A stretch of 19,541 nt of DNA from Methylomonas sp. (GTDB taxonomy: Bacteria > Pseudomonadota > Gammaproteobacteria > Methylococcales > Methylomonadaceae). This document shows, piece after piece, positions 1-7,966 of this stretch. The number at the start of each line of letters is the position of its first letter. Within the stretch, counting starts at the first letter, position 1. Where the stretch lies: NCBI GenBank assembly GCA_026990815.1, contig JALXCS010000178.1:1-19541 (forward strand). The letters are read 5' to 3'. The notes beneath the pieces were generated by a model. That model ran no database searches, was not told the origin of the DNA, and worked only from the letters and a program-made list of their open reading frames with translations. The position numbers and the translations under genes are program-made.

Positions 1-254
1 AAGCGTTTAATCAGCGAACGATAACGATCAACATCTTTATTTTTTAGATAATCCAGCAATTTACGGCGCTGATTAACCATCCGCAACAGACCGCGACGTG
101 AATGATTATCTTTTTTATGTTCTGCAAAATGTGGCGCTAAATGAGTAATATGGGCTGTCAAAAGTGCTACCTGCACTTCTGGTGAACCGGTATCGGATTC
201 AGATAAACGATATTCCTCGATAACCGCCTGTTTTTGTTCAGTTGTAAATGGCAT
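1..254 (-). CDS. rpsO: 30S ribosomal protein S15 (partial, 3' end outside window)
   Basis: This encodes S15, a primary 16S rRNA-binding protein of the small subunit platform. The first 84 residues are visible of about 89 usual in the family; the last few codons and the stop lie beyond the left edge. The reading frame begins MPFTTEQKQAVIEEY and carries the conserved SDTGSPEVQ and NHSRRGLLRMVNQRRKLLDY motifs. The ATG at 252-254 has a strong ribosome binding site (AGGGGA) about 7 bases upstream. It is the last visible gene of the rimP-nusA-infB-rbfA-truB series. It is separated from truB by a 112-base spacer with two inverted repeats. In E. coli rpsO has a promoter of its own in this spacer; I see no strong one here. 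Confidence 0.97.
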   Translation of the reverse strand, partial: MPFTTEQKQAVIEEYRLSESDTGSPEVQVALLTAHITHLAPHFAEHKKDNHSRRGLLRMVNQRRKLLDYLKNKDVDRYRSLIKR

Positions 255-293
255 TTAATAATCCCCTATATTTAAAGAAATGTAAAAATAAAT

Positions 294-350
294 TCAGATA
301 ATTATTTATCTGATACGGCTCCAGAATTTCCGCGATAGGGTGCAGAAATT
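294..350 (-). repeat. Two inverted repeats in the truB-rpsO spacer
   Basis: The 112-base spacer (255-366) holds two short dyads. One is a perfect 8-base inverted repeat, TCAGATAA at 294-301 and TTATCTGA at 306-313, around a 4-base loop. The other pairs AATTTCCGC (325-333) with GCAGAAATT (342-350), with one mismatch that becomes a G.U pair in RNA. Neither is followed by a run of T on the minus strand, so they do not look like terminators. They could be RNA processing or stability hairpins ahead of rpsO, or operator-like sites. No function is shown. Confidence 0.5.
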
Positions 351-366
351 TTGACTTCATTATGAC

Positions 367-1269
367 TTATGAATGTAAATGATACAGTTTTTTTGGGGCA
401 AGTTTACCACCCATAATCATTTCACCCAAGCCTAAAAAAACTTGTTTTGAATAAATGCGGACCATGCCTTCAGTTGATTCATCAATTTGGAGCGACTGGC
501 CCTGCCTTATCACTTGCGCCTGCTGTTCTGTAAGATTAATTATGGGCATCGAAATTAACGGTTCATCGACGGCAATTAAAATTTCTCGCTGCTGTTCACC
601 AGACATTTCTTGCAATTGCTCAATGGTATAGCATTGCTCTATTGCAAAATTGCCAACTGCAAGACGCCTTAGTTTGGTCACACTACCCCCACAACCCAGG
701 ACATCACCAATATCCTCCGCTAATGACCGGATATAAGTTCCTTTTGAACAGCGCACATCAACTGTTAATCGGTTCTGCTGATAATCAATAAATTGCAATT
801 CATAAATAGTAATAAGCCTTGGCTTTCTTACTACGGTTTTACCTTCTCTCGCCAATTCGTATAATTTTTTACCATTATACTTTAATGCCGAGTACATTGG
901 CGGAACCTGTTCATAACTGCCAACAAAATCATTCAGACAATTGTTTAATTGTCCCTGAGTGAATTCCGGAACTAATTTTTCCTGTATTACCACCCCTTCC
1001 GCATCACCGGTATCAGTAACAACACCCAGTTGTATTTCTACTTGATAACGTTTGCTTTCATTAAGTAAATAAGCTGAAGTTTTGGTTGCTTCCCCCAGAC
1101 AAACTGGTAACAAACCACTTGCCTGAGGATCCAGACTACCCGTGTGACCGGCTTTTTTAGCATTAAACAAACGTTTTACTTCCTGCAAAGCACGATTCGA
1201 TGATACACCCAAACGTTTATCCAACAATAAAATGCCATGAATATCACAGCCAAACTTAGCCCTGGCCAA
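367..1269 (-). CDS. truB: tRNA pseudouridine(55) synthase TruB
   Basis: TruB converts U55 of the T-loop of tRNAs to pseudouridine and also acts as a tRNA chaperone. The 300-residue product matches the family from its first residues (GILLLDKRLGVSSN) and has the catalytic motif GHTGSLDPQASGLLP with the nucleophilic aspartate at D47. Further family motifs are YSALKYNGKKLYELAREG and RCSKGTYIRSLAEDIG, followed by a short PUA-like C-terminal region. The start is a TTG codon (1267-1269). An AAGGA ribosome binding site lies 7 bases upstream, inside the end of rbfA, and no ATG fits the family alignment better. The gap to rbfA is only two bases, so the genes are co-transcribed and probably translationally coupled. 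Confidence 0.96.
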   Translation of the reverse strand: MARAKFGCDIHGILLLDKRLGVSSNRALQEVKRLFNAKKAGHTGSLDPQASGLLPVCLGEATKTSAYLLNESKRYQVEIQLGVVTDTGDAEGVVIQEKLVPEFTQGQLNNCLNDFVGSYEQVPPMYSALKYNGKKLYELAREGKTVVRKPRLITIYELQFIDYQQNRLTVDVRCSKGTYIRSLAEDIGDVLGCGGSVTKLRRLAVGNFAIEQCYTIEQLQEMSGEQQREILIAVDEPLISMPIINLTEQQAQVIRQGQSLQIDESTEGMVRIYSKQVFLGLGEMIMGGKLAPKKLYHLHS

Positions 1270-1271
1270 AC

Positions 1272-1646
1272 TTAGTCCTTATCGGCAACATCCGAATCTT
1301 CTTGATCCTCGCGCAGAAGCTTTGCCACCCGCATGCCAATATCAAAGGAATCATCATAAAAAAAACGTAGTTCCGGAATATGTCGTAATCGCATAGTGGT
1401 GGCCAGCTGAGTACGTATCATTGGTGCGGATTCGTTTAGCCACATCACATTATCCAATTTTCCTTGCTCATCGGCATTAAGCACGGTGATATAAACCTTG
1501 GCAACAGCCAGATCCTTGCTGACTTTAACCTCATTGACAGTAATAAAGCCCAAACGCGAATCTTTAATTCCACGCTGCAGAATCAACGCAAGTTCTTTCT
1601 GAATTTGCGACGAAACCCTGGCGCTTCGACTAAATTCTCTGGCCAT
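1272..1646 (-). CDS. rbfA: 30S ribosome-binding factor RbfA
   Basis: RbfA binds immature 30S subunits and helps mature the 5' end of 16S rRNA; in E. coli it is also needed for cold adaptation. The product is 124 residues, near the usual size, with a single KH-like fold. Family features are the opening REFSRSARVSSQIQKELA, the strand SKDLAVAKVYITVL, and the C-terminal region RLRHIPELRFFYDDSFD. An acidic tail follows (QEDSDVADKD). It lies 5 bases after infB and 2 bases before truB in the conserved order infB-rbfA-truB. The ATG at 1644-1646 has no strong ribosome binding site, which suggests coupling to infB translation. Confidence 0.96.
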   Translation of the reverse strand: MAREFSRSARVSSQIQKELALILQRGIKDSRLGFITVNEVKVSKDLAVAKVYITVLNADEQGKLDNVMWLNESAPMIRTQLATTMRLRHIPELRFFYDDSFDIGMRVAKLLREDQEDSDVADKD

Positions 1647-1651
1647 AAACT

Positions 1652-4195
1652 TTATAATTCTCGTTTAACTTCAACTCGCTCAAACACCTCAATTTGATCG
1701 CCAACCTTAACATCATTGTAATTTTTTACGCCAATGCCGCACTCCATACCCATTTTAACTTCTGCAACATCATCCTTAAAGCGACGAAGCGACTCAAGTT
1801 GACCCTCATATATTACAACATTGTCACGCAATACCCGGATAGGTAAATTCCTTTTCACAATACCTTCAATCACCATACATCCAGCAATAGCGCCAAATTT
1901 TGGTGAACGGAAAACATCTCGAACTTCAGCCAGGCCAACAATCTGTTCTTTAATGTCAGGTTGCAGCATACCCGAAATTGACTTTTTAACTTCATCAATA
2001 GCGTCATAAATGACACTGTAATAATGCAAATCAATATCCTTTTCTTCAATCAGTTTTCGAGCCGTTGCATCAGCACGAACATTAAAACCGATGATAATGG
2101 CATTTGAAGCCAGGGCCAGGTTAGCATCACCTTCATTAATTCCACCAACACCACCATAAACGACTTTTACCTGAACTTCATCATTGGAAAGCTTGATCAA
2201 TGAATCCCGCAAAGCCTCCAAACTACCACGAACATCAGTTTTAATGACCAGGTTTAAGGTGGCCACTTCGCCTGCTGACATTTTTGAGAAGACCTCATCT
2301 AGCTTGGTCGCCTGTTGGGCTGCAATTTGGCTGGAACGGCTTCTTTCTGCACGATGTTCCGCCAGCTCACGAGCTGTTCGTTCATTTTGTACGACAACAA
2401 AATCTTCACCAGCATCTGGGGTACCAGAAAGACCAACCAGTTCTACTGGAGAACTCGGGCCAGCAGTATTAACTGCCTGGGCATTTTCATTATACATCAC
2501 TCGAACACGCCCGAACTCTTTGCCACATAATACAATATCGGATTTATTCAAGGTACCACGTTGCACCAAAACTGTTGCCACTGGCCCTCTTCCTTTGTCC
2601 AAACGTGATTCAATAACGATACCAGATGCAGCTCCCCTGTCAGGCGTTTTCAACTCCAGAATTTCCGCTTGCAAAATCAAGGCTTCAATCAGATCATCAA
2701 TGCCTTCTCCTGTTTTAGCGGATACCTTAAGGAACTGAACATCACCACCCCATTCTTCCGGAACAACATCTATTGCAGCCAACTCTTGCATAACCTTATC
2801 GGGATTAGCTTCTGGCTTGTCAATTTTATTGATTGCGACAATCATTGGTACTTCAGCAGCACGAGCATGCTCTACTGCCTCTTTAGTTTGAGGCATAACA
2901 CCATCATCAGCGGCTACAACGACAATCACAATATCAGTCACCTGGGCACCACGAGCACGCATTGCTGTAAATGCCGCATGCCCCGGAGTATCGAGAAATG
3001 TTACAGAACCATGATCAGTAACAACTTTATAGGCTCCAATGTGCTGGGTTATACCACCCGCCTCTCCAGCTGCAACTCTGGTTTCTCGGATATAATCAAG
3101 CAATGATGTCTTGCCGTGATCAACATGGCCCATTATCGTAATAATAGGCGCCCTTGGCTTGGCCTCATAATCACCTTCCTGTAATTTAGACAGGATTTCT
3201 GATTCCAGATCATCATCACTCTGAGCAATAGCCTTGTGCCCAAGCTCTTCTACCAAAATGATTGCCGTTTCCTGATCAACGCTTTGATTGATCGTTGCCA
3301 TAATACCAAGCTTCATGAGATGTTTGATAATCTCCGCCGCTTTTATACTCAACTTTTGAGCTAGGTCTGAAACAATAATGCTCTCAGGAATAGCAATCTC
3401 TTTAGTTATTGGAGCAACGGGCTTCTCAAACTGATGTTTACTATCAGTTTTTATGACTCTTCCCGTAGCCGCACCTCTTAACTTTTTCTTTTTCCCTTTG
3501 CGGGATTGATCTGCTCCGGAAGATGCTTTTTTATGGAGTGTTTTTTGCTTTGACTCGGCCTGTTTTTTTACTTTCTCAGCATTTCTTTCAATTGCAGCAA
3601 CTCGATTGGCTTCTGCCTCCTTGGCTTTTCGTTCAGCTTCGACTGCCTCACGCTGTTTTCTTTCACGCTCAATCCTTTCTTGCTCTTCAGCAGTACGCTT
3701 TTGTTTTAATTGTTCTTCTTTTTCCGCCTGTTCAGCTCGTAATTTTTCTTCGGCAAGCCGTTTCTCCTCTTCACGCTTCTCCCTGACAAGTCGTTCCTCA
3801 GCTATTTGCTTTTGCTGCTCTTCCAGTGCTTTTTTTGCCTGCTCAAGCTCTTTAATTTCTTCCGCCTGTGCCGACTCGCTACGTTTAATATAGGTTCTTT
3901 TTTTACGAACTTCTACACTAACCGTTTTTGTTGCTTGGCCTGGACTTTTCGATTGTCTAAGCTCATTAACAGTCCGCCGTTTCAAAGTGACGCGTTTGGG
4001 TGCGGCGTCGGCTTCTTCCGCAGAGGTCTTTCCATGTCGTTGGCGAAGATGTGTTAACAATTTTAACTTTTCTTCTTCACTAATAACATCGTCAGCTGCG
4101 TGGGCTGTAATATCTGCTGCCTTTAGCTGTTCCAATAACTTATCCAACGGAATGTTGACCATTTCCGATAATTCTTGCACTGTTTTGTTGCTCAT
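1652..4195 (-). CDS. infB: Translation initiation factor IF-2
   Basis: IF-2 is the GTPase that brings fMet-tRNA to the 30S P-site and promotes subunit joining. The 847-residue product has an N-terminal IF2_N domain (about residues 1-55), a long Lys/Glu/Ala-rich charged coil (about 95-240), a second IF2_N domain (about 270-330), then the G domain. The G domain has GHVDHGKTSLLDYI near residue 355, DTPGHAAFTAMRARGA and the NKID guanine motif, followed by domains II-III and the C2 fMet-tRNA-binding domain. I chose the ATG at 4193-4195 (MSNKTVQELSEMV). The longer frame to 4249 would run into nusA, and the IF2_N domain starts at this Met. A purine-rich GGTAGGTGGGG stretch, overlapping the nusA stop, lies just upstream. 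Seven bases separate it from nusA. Confidence 0.96.
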   Translation of the reverse strand: MSNKTVQELSEMVNIPLDKLLEQLKAADITAHAADDVISEEEKLKLLTHLRQRHGKTSAEEADAAPKRVTLKRRTVNELRQSKSPGQATKTVSVEVRKKRTYIKRSESAQAEEIKELEQAKKALEEQQKQIAEERLVREKREEEKRLAEEKLRAEQAEKEEQLKQKRTAEEQERIERERKQREAVEAERKAKEAEANRVAAIERNAEKVKKQAESKQKTLHKKASSGADQSRKGKKKKLRGAATGRVIKTDSKHQFEKPVAPITKEIAIPESIIVSDLAQKLSIKAAEIIKHLMKLGIMATINQSVDQETAIILVEELGHKAIAQSDDDLESEILSKLQEGDYEAKPRAPIITIMGHVDHGKTSLLDYIRETRVAAGEAGGITQHIGAYKVVTDHGSVTFLDTPGHAAFTAMRARGAQVTDIVIVVVAADDGVMPQTKEAVEHARAAEVPMIVAINKIDKPEANPDKVMQELAAIDVVPEEWGGDVQFLKVSAKTGEGIDDLIEALILQAEILELKTPDRGAASGIVIESRLDKGRGPVATVLVQRGTLNKSDIVLCGKEFGRVRVMYNENAQAVNTAGPSSPVELVGLSGTPDAGEDFVVVQNERTARELAEHRAERSRSSQIAAQQATKLDEVFSKMSAGEVATLNLVIKTDVRGSLEALRDSLIKLSNDEVQVKVVYGGVGGINEGDANLALASNAIIIGFNVRADATARKLIEEKDIDLHYYSVIYDAIDEVKKSISGMLQPDIKEQIVGLAEVRDVFRSPKFGAIAGCMVIEGIVKRNLPIRVLRDNVVIYEGQLESLRRFKDDVAEVKMGMECGIGVKNYNDVKVGDQIEVFERVEVKREL

Positions 4196-4202
4196 ACCCC
4201 AC

Positions 4203-5735
4203 CTACCCTTCAACTGTACCGTCGTTTTGTTCGGCAAACCACGGCTCACGAGCTTTCAAAATTAACTGGGCCGCTCGTTCTTCATCCATTCCCGTAAAAT
4301 CCAAAATATCATCCACTGCCTGCTCGGCCAAATCCTCCATGGTAATAATACCCTGACTTGCCATTTCTAAAGCCAACTCTTTTGTCATACCTTCCATTTC
4401 CAGAAGATCCTGCGCGGGTTCGGCCGATTCTATTTTTTCTTCTGTTGAAATTGCACTGATTAACAAGGCATCTTTTGCCCTGTTTTTTAACTCTTCGATC
4501 AGTTCTTCATCAAACTCGCCAATCTGCAACATTTCACTGATCGGTACATAGGCCAACTCCTCAATTGTACTGAATCCAACATCGGCCAGAATACCTGCAA
4601 TTTCTTCGTCAACGTCTAACTGCTCCTTGAAAAGTTGCTTGATTTTCTCCAATTCAGCTTCACTTTCCTGCTCTGCTTTTGCCGCATCAAGAACATTCAA
4701 CTCCCAGCCCGTCAGCTCCGAAGCCAAACGAACATTCTGACCGCCTCTACCAATAGCCTGGGACAGACTTTCCGTTGACACCCCAACATCCATATAATGT
4801 TTATCTTCATCAACAACAATTGATTCTACATCTGCTGGCGACATAGCATTAATTACGAACTGGGCTTCGTTTTCATTCCAAAGAATGATATCGACCCGTT
4901 CGCCATTTAACTCATTGGATACTGATTGCACCCTGGAACCACGCATGCCAACACAAGCACCAACCGGGTCCAACCTAGGATCATTACTTTTCACGGCAAT
5001 TTTAGCTCTTGAGCCAGGATCCCTTGCAGCACTTAACACATCAATTAATCCTTCCCCCACTTCGGGCACTTCAAGCCGAAATAATGCCAATAATAATTCT
5101 GGCGCAGTACGGCTTACAAATAGCTGAGGACCTCTAACCTCAGACCTGACATCTTTTAAATAACCCCGTATCCTATCGCCTATTCTGACTGACTCTCCGG
5201 GTATCATTTCTTCCCGCGGAATTAACGCCTCAACATTCCCACCCAAGTCTAAAAACACATTACCTTTTTCGATGCGTTTAACCACCCCGGCAATCAGATC
5301 ACCCACTCTGTCTTCATAGGCCTCAACAATTTTTTTGCGCTCAGCCTGCCGAATCTTTTGTATAATGACCTGTTTGGCAGATTGCGCACCAATCCGGCCA
5401 AAATCAACTGATTCAATAAGTTCTTCTATAAAATCTCCAACCTGAATATCCGGATCTTTGTTTTTTGCATCTTCCAGTAAAACCTGGGAATCTGGGAATT
5501 CTAAACCATTTTCAAACTCATCATTCGGCTCAACCACCACCCAACGCCGAAAAGTTTCATATTCGCCTGTTTTTCTGTCAATACTGACCCGAACCAATAT
5601 AGGCTTCTTATCCAGTTTTATCGTTGCTGCTTCTAATGCCGACTCTACCGCCTGAAAAACGATTTCTTTTTCGATATCTTTTTCATTGGAAAAAACATCA
5701 ACCATCAACAAAATATCTTTACCTTTTTTTGGCAT
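4203..5735 (-). CDS. nusA: Transcription termination/antitermination factor NusA
   Basis: NusA binds RNA polymerase and nascent RNA and controls pausing, intrinsic termination and antitermination with NusB and others. The 510-residue product has the N-terminal polymerase-binding domain, an S1 domain (about 135-200), two KH domains including DPVGACVGMRGSRVQSVSNEL and SQAIGRGGQNVRLASELTGW, and both C-terminal acidic helix-hairpin-helix repeats of the gammaproteobacterial type (about 365-500). The frame is open further upstream to a TTG at 5753. I prefer the ATG at 5735 because GGAGGG lies about 5 bases upstream and MPKKGKDILL matches the usual short N-terminus. It overlaps the end of rimP by 17 bases. 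In E. coli NusA represses its own operon through the leader, so the terminators upstream of rimP are relevant. Confidence 0.96.
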   Translation of the reverse strand: MPKKGKDILLMVDVFSNEKDIEKEIVFQAVESALEAATIKLDKKPILVRVSIDRKTGEYETFRRWVVVEPNDEFENGLEFPDSQVLLEDAKNKDPDIQVGDFIEELIESVDFGRIGAQSAKQVIIQKIRQAERKKIVEAYEDRVGDLIAGVVKRIEKGNVFLDLGGNVEALIPREEMIPGESVRIGDRIRGYLKDVRSEVRGPQLFVSRTAPELLLALFRLEVPEVGEGLIDVLSAARDPGSRAKIAVKSNDPRLDPVGACVGMRGSRVQSVSNELNGERVDIILWNENEAQFVINAMSPADVESIVVDEDKHYMDVGVSTESLSQAIGRGGQNVRLASELTGWELNVLDAAKAEQESEAELEKIKQLFKEQLDVDEEIAGILADVGFSTIEELAYVPISEMLQIGEFDEELIEELKNRAKDALLISAISTEEKIESAEPAQDLLEMEGMTKELALEMASQGIITMEDLAEQAVDDILDFTGMDEERAAQLILKAREPWFAEQNDGTVEG

Positions 5736-6210
5736 CGCGCCCTCCACCTTCAATATCGTACTCGGATCCCAGATTCGCCTTGATTATTGACTGAAATGGA
5801 ATATCAAATATCTGACCATCAACATCCAACTGGATGTTTTCCCCATTAACAGCCAGAATCTTGCCCATCATTTTTCTGCGATTATTAACCGGTTTATATA
5901 AATTAATCTTAACTATGCTTCCAATATACTGCTCAAACTGCTTCAGCTTAAAAACTGGTCTCTCCAAACCTGGCGATGAAACTTCAAGATTATAATTGCC
6001 CTGGATGGGGTCTTCTACATCAAGGACCCCACTAATTTGATGACTGACTTTAGAACAGTCATCGATATCGATACCCTGCTCTCGGTCAATATAAACCCTT
6101 AACAATCCATTTTTTGGATGGGGATTATATTCAATACCGACACATTCATATCCTAAACCTTCAACAATTGGTTCTATTAGTTTCACCAAATGATCAGGAG
6201 CTTGTTTCAT
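5719..6210 (-). CDS. rimP: Ribosome maturation factor RimP
   Basis: RimP is needed for late maturation of the 30S subunit. The 163-residue product has the two-domain family layout. The N-terminal alpha/beta domain carries LIEPIVEGLGYECVGIEY and RVYIDREQGIDIDDCSKVS, and NYNLEVSSPGLERPVFK follows. The C-terminal domain is SH3-like and ends in a basic tail (GGGRDAKKR). It is the first protein gene after the initiator tRNA, as in E. coli, and its end overlaps nusA by 17 bases. A GGTGA ribosome binding site precedes the ATG at 6208-6210. The gene starts only 22 bases after the T-run of an intrinsic terminator, so its expression must depend on read-through or on processing of the leader. Confidence 0.95.
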   Translation of the reverse strand: MKQAPDHLVKLIEPIVEGLGYECVGIEYNPHPKNGLLRVYIDREQGIDIDDCSKVSHQISGVLDVEDPIQGNYNLEVSSPGLERPVFKLKQFEQYIGSIVKINLYKPVNNRRKMMGKILAVNGENIQLDVDGQIFDIPFQSIIKANLGSEYDIEGGGRDAKKR

Positions 6211-6232
6211 TTTTCGTCACCAGCGAGCACGC

Positions 6233-6256
6233 AAAAAAAAAGAGCCATAGGCCCTT
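6233..6256 (-). terminator. Intrinsic terminator in the rimP leader
   Basis: On the minus strand AAGGGCC (6256-6250) pairs with GGCTCTT (6246-6240), with one G.U pair and a 3-base loop. The 3' arm runs directly into nine consecutive T (6241-6233). This is a good Rho-independent terminator just before rimP and inside the operon. It is probably an attenuator or partial terminator that sets how much transcription passes from the tRNA promoter into rimP-nusA-infB. Terminators in this leader are known from the E. coli metY-nusA-infB operon. Confidence 0.8.
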
Positions 6257-6304
6257 CCAGAAAAATACTTTTATAAAGTACAACTAATACTATTATTTTT
6301 CTGG
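6257..6304 (-). repeat. Perfect 11-base inverted repeat in the nusA operon leader
   Basis: CCAGAAAAATA at 6257-6267 and TATTTTTCTGG at 6294-6304 are perfectly complementary around a 26-base spacer. The spacer holds a smaller hairpin that overlaps the left arm: TACTTT (6266-6271) pairs with AAAGTA (6275-6280). The large stem ends exactly where the terminator stem at 6256 begins, so the two could stack in the leader RNA. This is probably a processing or antitermination structure of the operon leader. The function is inferred. Confidence 0.6.
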
Positions 6305-6361
6305 CCATCGTTTCTTGATTGGTGAATAAAAAACCATCCCACCAAAAATTTTAACGGCCTA

Positions 6362-6388
6362 AAAACACAAAAACCCCAAACCGGGGTT
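6362..6388 (-). terminator. Intrinsic terminator after the initiator tRNA
   Basis: On the minus strand AACCCC (6388-6383) pairs with GGGGTT (6377-6372) around a 5-base loop, followed by a T-rich run (TTTTGTGTTTTT) down to about 6361. It lies 10 bases after the tRNA CCA end and would release the tRNA precursor. It is the first of two terminators between the tRNA and rimP. Confidence 0.8.
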
Positions 6389-6397
6389 ATTATTATT

Positions 6398-6474
<77 letters not shown>

Positions 6475-6487
6475 ATTGATCCATACT

Positions 6488-6515
6488 ATTATAAGGGTAT
6501 TTCAAAATTAATCAA
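6488..6515 (-). promoter_or_regulatory. Sigma-70-type promoter of the tRNA-fMet/nusA operon
   Basis: On the minus strand TTGATT (6515-6510) and TATAAT (6493-6488) are separated by 16 bases. Transcription would start about 6481, a few bases ahead of the tRNA. The -10 is perfect and the -35 matches 4 of 6. It lies between the pgpA stop and the tRNA and is the only strong promoter visible for the rimP-nusA-infB series. Confidence 0.7.
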
Positions 6516-6522
6516 TCACTTT

Positions 6523-7041
6523 TTAAAGCATATTCCCATACTCCATGGCCAATAAAATACCTCCAGCCATGATTCCGGCAACAATATCATCAGCCATAAT
6601 TCCTACCCCTCCAGATACCTGTTGATCAAGCCAGTTAATTGGCCACGGTTTAACAATATCAAAAAAACGAAACAACACAAAACCCAGCACAACAGATGTC
6701 CAGGAAAAAGACACAAAGCACATTGTCACAAAATAGCCCGCCACCTCATCCCATACAATGCCTGAAAAATCATGAATACCTAACCTGTTTGCAGCAATTG
6801 AGCAAATCCAGATACCTAATAGACAAACTAACAAAGTAACCCCTAAAAAAACTGCAAATCCGGCTTTAATTAAAAACCAATACAATGGCACAGCCAGTAA
6901 AGTTCCCATCGTGCCGGGCGCATATTTTGCCAACCCAGAACCAAAACCAAAAGCTAACAACATGACTGGATCAGTCAAAATCTGCCTGGGAGACATTTGA
7001 GTCTTGCCTAGTGAAGTATTAAGAAAAATGTTCAAACCCAT
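6523..7041 (-). CDS. pgpA: Phosphatidylglycerophosphatase A
   Basis: PgpA is an inner-membrane enzyme that dephosphorylates phosphatidylglycerophosphate to phosphatidylglycerol. The 172-residue product carries the family motifs FGFGSGLAKYAPGTMGTL, SGIVWDEVAGY, FRFFDIVKPWPI and IMADDIVAGI, with hydrophobic segments between them. The acidic residues of WDE and DD are the expected metal/phosphate site. The ATG at 7041 overlaps thiL by 23 bases. A second in-frame ATG at 6996 (MSPRQILTDPVM) would also give a family-like N-terminus, with a weak AGG upstream, so the start is uncertain. thiL-pgpA adjacency is common in gammaproteobacteria. It is the last gene of the ribH-nusB-thiL-pgpA cluster; no clear terminator separates it from the tRNA promoter. 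Confidence 0.93.
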   Translation of the reverse strand: MGLNIFLNTSLGKTQMSPRQILTDPVMLLAFGFGSGLAKYAPGTMGTLLAVPLYWFLIKAGFAVFLGVTLLVCLLGIWICSIAANRLGIHDFSGIVWDEVAGYFVTMCFVSFSWTSVVLGFVLFRFFDIVKPWPINWLDQQVSGGVGIMADDIVAGIMAGGILLAMEYGNML

Positions 7042-7960
7042 AACGACTGACCTCTTCAGTTACTCCAGCTTTATTGATTCGCAACCCCAAACTTGAGTCA
7101 ATTTCCCCGATACAGCTACCCTGGATATCAAGACTTGATATTCTTTGAGGACTAACGGTAAAACATAATTCGTAATCATCACCAACACTTAGCGGCATTT
7201 GCCAATCCCCTGTTTGTGCAATATATTTATTAACGACATCCGAGAAAGGAATCTGCTCCCAGTTTATATTAGCGCCCACCCCGCTTGCCTCCAAAATATG
7301 CATAAGATCCGCTAACAAGCCATCAGAAATATCAATACAGGAATTGGCATACTGGCGAATTTTAATTCCTTCATTTATTCTAGGAACAGGGTGCATTAAT
7401 CGGCTTATCGGTTGCTCTGCCTCTATCCCTGCGTCATACTCACCGTTTAGAATTTTTAGTCCAAGACCAGCATCTCCAATATTATGAGTCACATAAATAT
7501 AGTCACCCACTTTTGCAGTTGATCGTTTTAAAGCATGGCCTGCAGGCACTAAGCCCATCGCCTGTAGAGTTAAAGTTAAAGGCCCTTTTGTTGTATCACC
7601 GCCAATTAAATCAACACCAAAATCTTTTGCCCATTTAATGAAAGCAGTTGCAAATTTCTCCAGCCAACCCGCTTCGATCTTTGGCATCGTCAACGCCATA
7701 GACACCGCAATCGGGTCAGCTCCCATACTCGCCAAATCACTTAAATTAACTGCCAACAACTTATACGCCAAATCTTCGGGCGCAACATCCAAAAAAAAAT
7801 GCACACCTTCTACCATGGTATCCATGGTCATGGCCAATTCATATCCTTCAGGCACAGCAAGCAGTGCGCAGTCGTCACCAACTCCTAATTTTACTTGAGA
7901 ATTTAGAGTTTCCTGGCCCGCAAAAAAACGATCAATTATTGTAAATTCTGAAAAAGACAA
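7019..7960 (-). CDS. thiL: Thiamine-monophosphate kinase
   Basis: ThiL phosphorylates thiamine monophosphate to thiamine diphosphate, the active cofactor. The 313-residue product has the PurM/ThiL fold signatures: FSEFTIIDRFF at the start, GVGDDCALL with D29-D30, TMDTMVEGVHF (D47, H54), NLSDLASMGADP, IGGDTTKGP and SCIDISDGLLAD. The aspartates bind Mg-ATP and the substrate. The start is a TTG at 7958-7960 preceded by AAAGG at a good distance. It corresponds to the E. coli start, and no nearby ATG fits. Six bases separate it from nusB, and it overlaps pgpA. Confidence 0.95.
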   Translation of the reverse strand: MSFSEFTIIDRFFAGQETLNSQVKLGVGDDCALLAVPEGYELAMTMDTMVEGVHFFLDVAPEDLAYKLLAVNLSDLASMGADPIAVSMALTMPKIEAGWLEKFATAFIKWAKDFGVDLIGGDTTKGPLTLTLQAMGLVPAGHALKRSTAKVGDYIYVTHNIGDAGLGLKILNGEYDAGIEAEQPISRLMHPVPRINEGIKIRQYANSCIDISDGLLADLMHILEASGVGANINWEQIPFSDVVNKYIAQTGDWQMPLSVGDDYELCFTVSPQRISSLDIQGSCIGEIDSSLGLRINKAGVTEEVSRYGFEHFS

Positions 7961-7966
7961 TGCCTT

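Noticed and set aside
2184..2738. Long plus-strand open frame of 184 codons opposite infB
   Set aside because: It is antisense to the conserved G domain and later domains of IF-2, has a low-complexity Ser-rich product and shows no family motif.
3530..3900. Possible tandem repeat in the middle of infB
   Set aside because: The region encodes the normal charged coil of IF-2; codons recur by composition, not as exact DNA repeats.
3523..4057. Several plus-strand frames opposite the infB coil
   Set aside because: They are shadows of the Lys/Glu-rich repeat-like codons, giving Phe/Leu/Ser-rich products.
4196..4249. Upstream extension of infB to a start at 4249
   Set aside because: It overlaps the end of nusA, and the IF2_N domain begins at the ATG at 4195, which has a purine-rich stretch upstream.
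5736..5753. TTG start for nusA at 5753
   Set aside because: The ATG at 5735 has a GGAGGG site and gives the family-typical N-terminus.
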